Origin: Deltaproteobacteria bacterium
GTDB lineage: Bacteria; Myxococcota_A; UBA9042
DNA length: 48,423 nt
Assembly (NCBI GenBank): GCA_016875335.1
Contig: VGRO01000025.1
Span: forward strand, 1 to 48,423
Direction of reading: 5' to 3'
Positions 15,312-24,118 of the stretch are shown here, one piece after another. The notes under the pieces were generated by a model. That model was not told where the DNA came from. It saw only the letters and a list, made by a program, of their open reading frames with translations, and searched no databases. The first letter of the stretch is position 1. Each line of letters starts with the position of its first letter. Position numbers and translations under genes: made by a program.

Positions 15312-17069
15312 TCAGGCTGCGCGGCCGGGCCACCACCCGTCAACGGACACCGCCGTCCGGGGCACGTGCAGGGCCAGCCAGTGGTCGACGACGGCTGCTG
15401 GCAGGGGCGCGTCGAGCCCTTGGGCCAGTTCCGCCAGGCAGACCGCCTGATGTGCGACCATCGCGTCTTCCATCCACGCGCGCGTCGCCAACACGGCGCG
15501 CGCCGGGTCGGACGCCGCCAGCAACTGCGCGGCATCTTGGCCCAACCGGCCCATCCGGTCGGCAATGCGGTCCGCCAGGGCTCCCCGCAACGCCGCAGCC
15601 CGTGGCGCCAGCCAGTGCAGCCACGCGTCGTGCAAGCGCAACTTGGCCATGTCGCGCCACGTCTGTGCCGCGAGCACGTTGTGGGTACCCTCCCAGGCCT
15701 CGGTGACCATGCAGTCCCTGTACAGGCGTCCGAGCGGCGTGAAGTCCTCGATGGCCGCGTTGCCCGCCAGCACCTCCATGGCCTGCCGTACCATTTGGGT
15801 CGCCCGCACACTGGTCCAGTACTTGTTCATGTTGACGCCGATGCGCGTGGCCGCCGCGAGGGTGCGATCTTCTCCGGCAGCCGCGAGGTCCAGCGTGCTT
15901 GCCGAGGCTGCCGCGGCCTCCGCGAAGAGCTGCGCCAGCGCTTGGTCCGTCGAGGCAAACCGCGCCACAGGCACCCCGAACGCTTCGCGGTGTACAGCGA
16001 AGCCTGCTGCTTCGTAGTAGGCCCGCCACAGCATGCCCGCGCACGCCAGGGCGTTGAACAGGCGCGAGGTGTTCAGGACGATGTCGACCGTGTTGTGGAA
16101 GCCGCGGTCGACCGGCCCCAACTGCCAAGCGTGCGCTCCGTGCCAATCGACCTCGCCCGAGGCCATGGCGCGGGTGCCGAGTTTGTGTTTGAGCCGGCGG
16201 ATCGCGAAATGGTTCACAGGGTTGGGCGGCGCGCCGACCGAGTGCGACAGCGCGCGAGCGGCCACCGCGCCCTCGGCCGGCAGATCGTGGGGCACCACAA
16301 AAAGCCCAAGGCCGCGCGTGCCATCCGGCGCACCCTGAGGTCGGGCCGTCACGACGTAGAGCGGCGCGTCCACAACCGAGCAGAACCACTTCTCGCCGTC
16401 GATCGCCCATAGCGCTGGCAGCGTTGCAGACTCGCCCCGCAGAAGCGTTGCGCGCGTCGCGTTGGCGCCGACGTCGCTGCCGCCTTGGATTTCGGTCAGG
16501 AACTGCGCCCCGTGCAAGCGCCGCCCGTAGTCGGGGTCGAGCAGACCCGGCAGCAGGCTGCGCTGGAGCGCCGGGTGGCCTACCTGTTGCACGGCGCGGA
16601 TGAGACCAGCGGTGCAGGCCAAGGGGCAGGTGTGGCCACCCTCGCCGTGGTGGGCGGTCAGGATGACCAACAGCGCCTGTTCGACGGCGCGACCCGGCTG
16701 TCCGGTCAACCCCATCACGCCCGAGCCATACACCAGCCGGCCCATTTCGTGGTAGGCGCCGTCGAAACGCACCCGCTCGCAGCGGCGACCGACGGCGTCG
16801 AAGCGCTCGAGGGTCGGCAAGCACGGGTCGTGCGACACCCGGTGGACCAGCGGTTCGGCCGCGGCGATGGCTGCACCGTACTCGCCGATGCGCGCGAGGG
16901 CGGCGGCGTCGGCCGACGGAGCCAACCGCACCAAGAGTGCGCGCAGCACGGCATTGTCGATGAACCAGTTGCCGGGACCGGCGTCGCGCCAGGCGGCGAG
17001 TCGGGCGCGACCGCGGTCGATGGCGCTGGTGTGCTCCAGGGCGGTGGCGCGGGCGGTGTCGTCGGGCAT
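15312..17069 (-). CDS. Acyl-CoA dehydrogenase family protein, AidB-like
   Basis: A 585-aa FAD enzyme of the acyl-CoA dehydrogenase superfamily. The signatures are FLTEIQGGSDVGAN, DGEKWFCS, an RRLKHKLGTRAMASGEV-type substrate loop, HNTVDIVLNTSRLF, MNKYWTSVRATQMVRQAMEVL and the C-terminal EAWEGTHNVL. The length and the TEIQGGSDV pattern are closer to the AidB/isovaleryl-CoA branch than to short-chain fatty-acid dehydrogenases, so the substrate is uncertain (an acyl-CoA, or a DNA-alkylation-protection role as for AidB). ATG 17069 was chosen because the family-like sequence starts there; the codons further upstream overlap the divergent MoxR promoter and read as low-quality sequence. No strong Shine-Dalgarno is visible. 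Confidence 0.85.
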   Translation of the reverse strand: MPDDTARATALEHTSAIDRGRARLAAWRDAGPGNWFIDNAVLRALLVRLAPSADAAALARIGEYGAAIAAAEPLVHRVSHDPCLPTLERFDAVGRRCERVRFDGAYHEMGRLVYGSGVMGLTGQPGRAVEQALLVILTAHHGEGGHTCPLACTAGLIRAVQQVGHPALQRSLLPGLLDPDYGRRLHGAQFLTEIQGGSDVGANATRATLLRGESATLPALWAIDGEKWFCSVVDAPLYVVTARPQGAPDGTRGLGLFVVPHDLPAEGAVAARALSHSVGAPPNPVNHFAIRRLKHKLGTRAMASGEVDWHGAHAWQLGPVDRGFHNTVDIVLNTSRLFNALACAGMLWRAYYEAAGFAVHREAFGVPVARFASTDQALAQLFAEAAAASASTLDLAAAGEDRTLAAATRIGVNMNKYWTSVRATQMVRQAMEVLAGNAAIEDFTPLGRLYRDCMVTEAWEGTHNVLAAQTWRDMAKLRLHDAWLHWLAPRAAALRGALADRIADRMGRLGQDAAQLLAASDPARAVLATRAWMEDAMVAHQAVCLAELAQGLDAPLPAAVVDHWLALHVPRTAVSVDGWWPGRAA

Positions 17070-17104
17070 GATGGTGGGTTCGGCCCGACGCGCTCGGGCG
17101 CGGA

Positions 17105-17133
17105 AGGATAATGGATTTTGCGGGCGGAGGAAA
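17105..17133 (-). promoter_or_regulatory. Candidate promoter of the acyl-CoA dehydrogenase gene
   Basis: On the minus strand, TTTCCT (17133-17128), a 17-nt spacer and TATCCT (17110-17105) lie 36 nt before ATG 17069. Confidence 0.35.
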
Positions 17134-17277
17134 CGGCGCGTGCAAGGCAGGGTTCCGGGCCAGGGTCGCGAACCCGGTTTGCCACCAGCGTGCCAGGCCC
17201 GGTCGCCCCAAGGCGAGGCATGGACCCGACAACAGGTTGCCGATCGCGCGACCACACGCGCGGTCGGCGACTCCCCC

Positions 17278-17307
17278 CTGCCCAACGCAGCCCGTATCGC
17301 GTACACT
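17278..17307 (+). promoter_or_regulatory. Candidate promoter of the MoxR/VWA operon
   Basis: CTGCCC (17278-17283), an 18-nt spacer and TACACT (17302-17307) lie 33 nt before ATG 17341. The -35 box is weak. Confidence 0.3.
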
Positions 17308-17340
17308 GGCGGCCCCCCTCGCCCGGACGGTAATCCACCC

Positions 17341-18213
17341 ATGCCCGACAACCGAACCGCCGCACCGCCGTTGCCCCACTGGCGAGGCACTCCCCGGTAC
17401 ATCGCCGCCGACGACTTGTGCGCCACGGTCAACGTGGCGGTCGCGCTGGGTCGGCCGCTGCTGGTCAAGGGCGAACCGGGGACGGGCAAGACGCTGCTGG
17501 CCGAGGCGATCGCCCAGGGTCTGGGGCTCGAGTTGCTGACCTGGCACGTCAAGTCGACGACGCGCGCCCAGGACGGGCTTTACCTCTACGACACGGTGGC
17601 CCGGCTCAACGACTCGCGCTTTGGCGACCGCGACGTCCGTGACATTGCGCAGTACATCGTGCTCGGGCCGTTGGGGCAGGCATTCGAGCGGGCCCAGAAC
17701 GGAGAACGGGTGGTCTTGCTCATCGACGAAATCGACAAGGCCGACCTGGAGTTCCCGAACGACCTCCTGCACGAACTGGACGCCATGCGTTTCGTTGTCG
17801 CCGAGACCGGGCGCACGATCGCCGCGGCGGTGCGGCCGATCGTCGTCATCACCAGCAACGCCGAAAAGGAACTGCCGGACGCGTTCTTGCGGCGCTGCGT
17901 GTTTCACTACATCGAGTTTCCCGACGAAGCGCTGCTCGGCCAGATCTGTCGCGTGCATCATCCGCAGGTGGACGACAAGCTGTTGGCCGCCGCGCTGCGG
18001 CAGTTCCTGCGCGTGCGCTCGTTGCCGGAATTGCGCAAAAAGCCCTCGACATCCGAACTCATCGACTGGGTCGCCGGACTGCGGCTCGCGGGCATCGACC
18101 CGGACAAGTTGGAGAGCGCCCTGCCCTTTGCCGGCGTGCTGCTCAAGCAGGAGCGCGATACGCAGCGGGCGGCCAAGGTGGATTTCGCCAAGCTGGCCCA
18201 GCGCAGGTTCTGA
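17341..18213 (+). CDS. MoxR-type AAA+ ATPase
   Basis: A 290-aa AAA+ ATPase of the MoxR group, which typically works as a chaperone with a VWA-domain partner to insert cofactors or remodel complexes. Walker A is GEPGTGKT (residues 44-51), Walker B is VVLLIDEIDKAD, and sensor 1 is VVITSNAEKELPDAFLRR. The HWRGTPRYIAADDL start is typical of the small MoxR proteins that pair with CoxE-like VWA proteins. ATG 17341 is the start that gives this family-like N-terminus. The VWA gene follows after 12 nt. Confidence 0.93.
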   Translation: MPDNRTAAPPLPHWRGTPRYIAADDLCATVNVAVALGRPLLVKGEPGTGKTLLAEAIAQGLGLELLTWHVKSTTRAQDGLYLYDTVARLNDSRFGDRDVRDIAQYIVLGPLGQAFERAQNGERVVLLIDEIDKADLEFPNDLLHELDAMRFVVAETGRTIAAAVRPIVVITSNAEKELPDAFLRRCVFHYIEFPDEALLGQICRVHHPQVDDKLLAAALRQFLRVRSLPELRKKPSTSELIDWVAGLRLAGIDPDKLESALPFAGVLLKQERDTQRAAKVDFAKLAQRRF

Positions 18214-18225
18214 GCCACCTCCCCG

Positions 18226-19470
18226 ATGTTCACTGGCTTTCACAGCATGTTGCGCGCGGCGGGCCTGCAGGTCGGCGTCGGCGAATGGATGACCGTGGTG
18301 GCGGCGCTCGATGCCGGCGCGGTCGGTCCGTCGTTGCGGGCTTTTTACACGGTAGCGAGGGCGCTGGTTTGCCGCGACGAGGGCGATTACGACCGGTTCG
18401 ACCAGGCGTTCGGCGCGTACTTCCAGGGCACAGCGCTGCCGACGCCGCTGCACCACGAATTGCAGTCGTGGCTCGACCAGCCGCTGCATCGGCCGATGCT
18501 GACCGCCGAGGAGCTGGCAGCGCTCGAGCGCTACGACCTCGACGCTTTGCGCAAACTGTACGAGCAGCGGCTGCGCGAGCAGACCGAACGCCACGACGGC
18601 GGCAGCAAGTGGATCGGCACCGGCGGAACCAGCCCTTTCGGCCAGGGCGGCGTCCACCCGACAGGCATGCGCGTCGGCGAAGGAGCCCCTGGACGCGGCC
18701 AGGCGATTGCGACGGCCAAAGCGCGGCGTTTTCGCAACTACCGGACCGACGTCGTGCTCGACACGCGCCAGATCGCGGTGGCGATTCGCAAACTGCGCCG
18801 CCTCGAGCGCAAGGCGCGCCGCGAGGAACTCGACCTGCCCGCGACCATCGAGCGCACTGCCCGCAACGGAGGCGACATCGACATCGTCGTGCGGCCCGAG
18901 CGCAGAAATCAGGCGCGCGTCGTGCTGCTGCTCGATGCCGGCGGCTCGATGGATCCGCACAGCCGGACGGTCGAGACGTTCTTCTCGGCGCTCAAGCAGT
19001 CGGGCGGCCTGCGCGAGGTCGAGGCGTACTACTTTCACAACTGCCCGTACGCTCAGGTGTACACCGACATGGCCATGCTGCACGGCAAGCCGCTGGCCGA
19101 CGTGCTGCGCGGCGTGCCACCGCACACCTTCTTGGTCGCGGTCGGCGATGCCTGGATGGCCCCGCGCGAGCTGTTTTCACCCTATGGCGCCATCGAGTTC
19201 GGCATGGTCGACGAGGTGCCGGGACTGCAGCGCATCGAACAGATTGCGGCGGCGTTCGCGCGGCGGGTGTGGCTCAACCCGATACCCGAGAACTATTGGG
19301 GCGAGGCCACGATCGCGGCCGTCGGCCAGGCGATACCGATGTTCCCGCTCACCGTCGAGGGAATGGTCCAGGCCGTCGGTGCATTGATGGGGCGCGGCGA
19401 CAAGCGCCCCGTGCCGCCTGTGGCGCGCCGCAATCCGTGGGCGGCGGCGTCGGCCGCCTGGGACGTGTGA
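18226..19470 (+). CDS. VWA-domain protein, CoxE-like
   Basis: A 414-aa protein with a helical N-terminal half, a Gly-rich TGGTSPFGQGG linker and a C-terminal von Willebrand A domain. The MIDAS motif is LLLDAGGSMDPH (Asp at about residue 237): the middle Ser of the usual DxSxS is Gly, a variant seen in this CoxE-like family. It is expected to partner with the MoxR ATPase encoded 12 nt upstream, with the VWA protein bridging ATPase and target. The client is unknown and no cofactor enzyme with a matching role is adjacent. Shine-Dalgarno evidence is weak; the start is the first ATG after the moxR-like stop. Confidence 0.9.
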   Translation: MFTGFHSMLRAAGLQVGVGEWMTVVAALDAGAVGPSLRAFYTVARALVCRDEGDYDRFDQAFGAYFQGTALPTPLHHELQSWLDQPLHRPMLTAEELAALERYDLDALRKLYEQRLREQTERHDGGSKWIGTGGTSPFGQGGVHPTGMRVGEGAPGRGQAIATAKARRFRNYRTDVVLDTRQIAVAIRKLRRLERKARREELDLPATIERTARNGGDIDIVVRPERRNQARVVLLLDAGGSMDPHSRTVETFFSALKQSGGLREVEAYYFHNCPYAQVYTDMAMLHGKPLADVLRGVPPHTFLVAVGDAWMAPRELFSPYGAIEFGMVDEVPGLQRIEQIAAAFARRVWLNPIPENYWGEATIAAVGQAIPMFPLTVEGMVQAVGALMGRGDKRPVPPVARRNPWAAASAAWDV

Positions 19471-19474
19471 CCGC

Positions 19475-20596
19475 GTGACCGCCCAACTCGCGCATGCAAC
19501 GGCGATCCTTGGGCTTGGCTGCCTGCTGGGGCTGGCCCCGTGCGCGCATGCGCAGCCAGTTGCCCTCGCGGCGCAGCGGCCGGCGGCAAAGTCGAATGAA
19601 CCCGCATCGGTCCGGCCGCTGGACGTTCCGCTGGAAGCAGAGCAGTTCGAGGAATCGCGATCCGTCCACGGCATCCGCTGCGCGGTGCGCATCCACGGCC
19701 AGGGCACGCCGGGCCACAGGGCTGCGATCGGCAAGGCCCTGGCCGAAATCGAGCGAGTGCTGCGCGACCTGGTGTTCGCCACCCGCACCAACCAGATCCA
19801 CAGCATCAACGCCAATGCCGACCGCGACGAGGTGGTGGTCGACGGCGAAACTGGAGCGCTGCTGCAACACGCCATCGACGTGTGCCGGCGCACCGGCGGT
19901 GCCTACGACCCGACGGTGGCCACGTTCGACTATCTCTGGAACTTCGCGCATCGGCCGTTCGTCGCGCCGTTGCCGGCGGAACTGCAGACCCGCAAGGCCA
20001 TCGCTGGCTGCAAGCACATGGTCATCAAGCACAATACCGTGGTCCGCCTGCTGCAACGCGGCATGCGGGTGACCTTGCGGCACGTCGCCAAGGGGTACGC
20101 CCTCGACCGCGCTGCGCAACTGCTGCGCGAACACGGGTTGCAGGATTTTCGAGTGCAGGTCGACCGCCACGTGTACGTGCAGGGCCGCACGGGCACGCGC
20201 CATTGGTATGCCGTGGCGCCGCACCCGCGCGACCCCGATCACGCCATGGGACAGCTTTACCTGGGCAGCCACGCGGCGGTGACCCGGTCGGACACCGACG
20301 CGTTCGTCCTCAAGGCCGGCCGCCGCTACCACGACGTGCTGGACCCGCGCTCAGGGGCGCCAGCCAGCGGCGTCGTGCAGGCGACGGTCATCGCCGCCGA
20401 CCCGTCCCTGGCCGCGATGTGGGCCGAGGCGCTTTTCGTGCTCGGAGCCAAGGCGGGAATGGCCCTGATGGCCAAAGAGCGCAACGTCGAGGGGTTCGTT
20501 GTCGACGCGACCGGGCGGGTCGCGGCCTCCAAGGGCATGGCCGATTTGGCGCGCCTGCCGCTGCGCGTCGATGTGGGCGAGGCCGGCGGGCCGTAG
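19475..20596 (+). CDS. ApbE-like FAD:protein FMN transferase homologue, probably degenerate
   Basis: A 373-aa protein from GTG 19475, 4 nt after the VWA stop. It has a signal peptide (hydrophobic core LGLGCLLGLAP, AHAQ cleavage site), so it is exported. The ApbE fold is recognisable from TNQIHSINANAD, RTGGAYDPTVA, LRHVAKGYALDRAAQLL and RRYHDVLDPRSGAP. However, the usual NAGGD segment after the KGYAxD helix is replaced by QVDRHVYVQG, and the metal-binding Asp expected in the ADALATALFVLG segment is replaced (AAMWAEALFVLG). FMN transfer may be lost. It could serve as a flavin-binding or structural protein, or a paralogue whose active copy is elsewhere. No membrane flavoprotein target is nearby. 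Confidence 0.75.
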   Translation: MTAQLAHATAILGLGCLLGLAPCAHAQPVALAAQRPAAKSNEPASVRPLDVPLEAEQFEESRSVHGIRCAVRIHGQGTPGHRAAIGKALAEIERVLRDLVFATRTNQIHSINANADRDEVVVDGETGALLQHAIDVCRRTGGAYDPTVATFDYLWNFAHRPFVAPLPAELQTRKAIAGCKHMVIKHNTVVRLLQRGMRVTLRHVAKGYALDRAAQLLREHGLQDFRVQVDRHVYVQGRTGTRHWYAVAPHPRDPDHAMGQLYLGSHAAVTRSDTDAFVLKAGRRYHDVLDPRSGAPASGVVQATVIAADPSLAAMWAEALFVLGAKAGMALMAKERNVEGFVVDATGRVAASKGMADLARLPLRVDVGEAGGP

Positions 20597-20604
20597 CCGA
20601 AAAC

Positions 20605-21351
20605 CTACGACGGCGGCTCGTCGCGCCAACTGCGACCGCGCTTGACCCCGCCGTCGATGACCGTGAACGGCTTGTGGCCTTTGCCCCCTTTGCCGAGCAG
20701 GGCAAGGACGCGGGCGCGGGCCACGCGGAAATTCCAGCCACAGCCGAAAAGGAAGCCGGAGGCCACGCCTCCGAGATGGGCGAATACCGCGACGTCGGAA
20801 CCCGATAGCGCGCCCAGAATGTCCAGGCCGACCACGATCGGCACCAGATAGCGGGCCGGCACCCGCAGCGCGAAGAAAAGGTAGATGTCGGCGTCGGGCC
20901 GTTGCATCGTGAATACCGTCAGCAGGGCCATGGTGACCGCAGAGATGCCGACGACCGGTCCACTGTCGCCGAGCAGCGCCCCGACCGCGACCTGGGCCAA
21001 GCCTCCCGCCGCCGCGGCGATGCCCACCAGGGTCCACCACTGCCGGCGGCGGTGCGACTGCGCGACGGGGACGCCAAAAAAGTACAAGCCCAGCAGATTG
21101 AACAGCACGTGCGAGATGCCGTCGAGGTCGTGCAACAGCGCATAGGTCCAGGCCGTCCAGGCCTTGCCGGCTACGAGATTGTCCAGCGACAGCGACAGCC
21201 AGCCGTCGTACACTAGCGCCGCACCGCGCAGGTGCATGGCGCGCACGGTGACCAACGCCACGACGTGCACGAAGGCGACGATGGCCATCAGCGCGAACAG
21301 GTCGCGACCGACATGGGCGCGCATCCGGGCCAGGGGCGCGGGCAGGGGCAT
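20605..21351 (-). CDS. Rhomboid-family intramembrane serine protease
   Basis: A 248-aa membrane protein with about six hydrophobic helices. Family marks are HVLFNLLGLYFFG in TM2, the nucleophile region VVGISAVTMALL (Ser137; usual form GxSG, here GISA) and the catalytic His in AHLGGVASG (His192). The Ser-His dyad is thus kept, but the Gly after Ser is Ala. ATG 21351 is supported by a TATGCT -10 box some 39 nt upstream and by the length. Longer readings of the frame run through non-coding sequence antisense to the next gene. It converges with the ApbE-like gene with an 8-bp gap and diverges from the 21457 gene. Substrates are unknown. Confidence 0.85.
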   Translation of the reverse strand: MPLPAPLARMRAHVGRDLFALMAIVAFVHVVALVTVRAMHLRGAALVYDGWLSLSLDNLVAGKAWTAWTYALLHDLDGISHVLFNLLGLYFFGVPVAQSHRRRQWWTLVGIAAAAGGLAQVAVGALLGDSGPVVGISAVTMALLTVFTMQRPDADIYLFFALRVPARYLVPIVVGLDILGALSGSDVAVFAHLGGVASGFLFGCGWNFRVARARVLALLGKGGKGHKPFTVIDGGVKRGRSWRDEPPS

Positions 21352-21389
21352 CGGGGCCAGTCCGAGTTGCGCGTTCGGGCGCACGGGGC

Positions 21390-21418
21390 AGCATAGGCGG
21401 GCCACCCTCGGGCAGCAA
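21390..21418 (-). promoter_or_regulatory. Candidate promoter of the rhomboid gene
   Basis: On the minus strand, TTGCTG (21418-21413), a 17-nt spacer and TATGCT (21395-21390) precede ATG 21351 by about 39 nt. Confidence 0.5.
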
Positions 21419-21456
21419 CCCTGTGCCGCGTGGCCCTGGCAGCAGGCGAATCGACG

Positions 21457-22077
21457 ATGAGCGAAACCCAGCAGGATGTCGATGACCAGGGCCGTGCCGC
21501 GCCCGACGGCGTGTGGCCGGCGGAGCGCGCTGTCGACGACTGGTTGGCCCAGTTGGCGGAACTGCGCGCCGCGGGCGCGGACGACCCGGCGCTGGTGGAC
21601 GCCATGGTGCGCGAGGGCCTCAGTGCGCAGGTCGCCGGTGCGGTACTCGCCGCAGCCCAGTTGGCTCCCGTCGAGGCGGCTCCGGCGTCTGGGACGCAGT
21701 TTGGTGTGGAGATGAGTGAATTGCGGCGGCCTCTGCGGCTTGCGCTGATCGGCCGCAACGCGAGGGCTGTGGTCGGCGGACCCGAGGAACGGGCGATCAG
21801 CGATGCCCTGCGAATTCGAGGTGTTGCCGTTGCCCAGGCCAACCTCGCAGCGCGGGAACTGGCGGAACAAGTCGCGGTCGAACGCGCTGTCAAGTTGGCC
21901 AAGTTGCGCAGACTGGGCGTGCAAGCCGCGGCGGCGGGGGCGGCCTTCGCCGCGTTTTTCGTCGTTGCCGGTGCACAACCCCACCCCGGAGCGCGCTGGC
22001 ACTGGGTCACGGCGGGCTTTTCGCTGGCCATGGCCCTCTGGGGGGCCGCCGTCTACCGCAGAGCGCGCGCCGCGTGA
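21457..22077 (+). CDS. Hypothetical protein with two C-terminal membrane helices
   Basis: A 206-aa protein that I do not recognise. It has an acidic N-terminus, then a helical soluble part (residues about 25-145, including WLAQLAELRAAGADDPALVDAMVREGLSAQ, reminiscent of a short helical ubiquitin-associated-like or SHOCT-like segment). Two hydrophobic helices follow (about 150-170 and 180-200), ending in an Arg-rich tail that probably faces the cytoplasm. ATG 21457 is preferred over GTG 21430 because the sequence between them is unremarkable. The ribosome site is weak. It is divergent from the rhomboid gene across 105 bp; a link is possible but untested. Confidence 0.65.
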   Translation: MSETQQDVDDQGRAAPDGVWPAERAVDDWLAQLAELRAAGADDPALVDAMVREGLSAQVAGAVLAAAQLAPVEAAPASGTQFGVEMSELRRPLRLALIGRNARAVVGGPEERAISDALRIRGVAVAQANLAARELAEQVAVERAVKLAKLRRLGVQAAAAGAAFAAFFVVAGAQPHPGARWHWVTAGFSLAMALWGAAVYRRARAA

Positions 22078-22178
22078 CGCGCGCGAGGACGGGTCACGCG
22101 TTTGCCACGGTGCTTTTCCGCAGGGATCCGGGCGTCTGCGCGCTTGGCGCGCCGCGCTGAAGCGACGGTTGGGCGCGA

Positions 22179-22207
22179 TTGCCACGCCCGCGCAATCGGT
22201 CTATCCT
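22179..22207 (+). promoter_or_regulatory. Candidate promoter of the OmpA/TSP3 gene
   Basis: TTGCCA (22179-22184), a 17-nt spacer and TATCCT (22202-22207) give a good sigma70-like site and would leave a leader of about 135 nt. The rest of the 273-bp gap (22078-22350) shows no gene. Confidence 0.5.
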
Positions 22208-22350
22208 CTGCGGCCACGATCGGTCGGCGTGTGACCCTGGTCGCGCGTTCGCCCATCGGCGGTTCTGGTGCGGCCCGCAGAATCGTTCGTTGTTTCACCA
22301 CATTGGCCGCACGCAGCCGGCCCGTGCGCCGCCTTGATGGGGAGTGCCCG

Positions 22351-24036
<1,686 letters not shown>

Positions 24037-24055
24037 TTCGATCACGGGACGTGCG

Positions 24056-24099
24056 GAGGCGTCAGAACGGGCCGCTGTTCTGACGCCTCTGGCGTTTTT
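24056..24099 (+). terminator. Rho-independent terminator after the OmpA/TSP3 gene
   Basis: A perfect 13-bp stem (gaggcgtcagaac 24056-24068 / gttctgacgcctc 24077-24089) with an 8-nt loop is followed, after a short gap, by TTTTT at 24095-24099. It starts 20 nt after the stop codon. Confidence 0.8.
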
Positions 24100-24118
24100 G
24101 GCCACCGGGAGGACGTCG

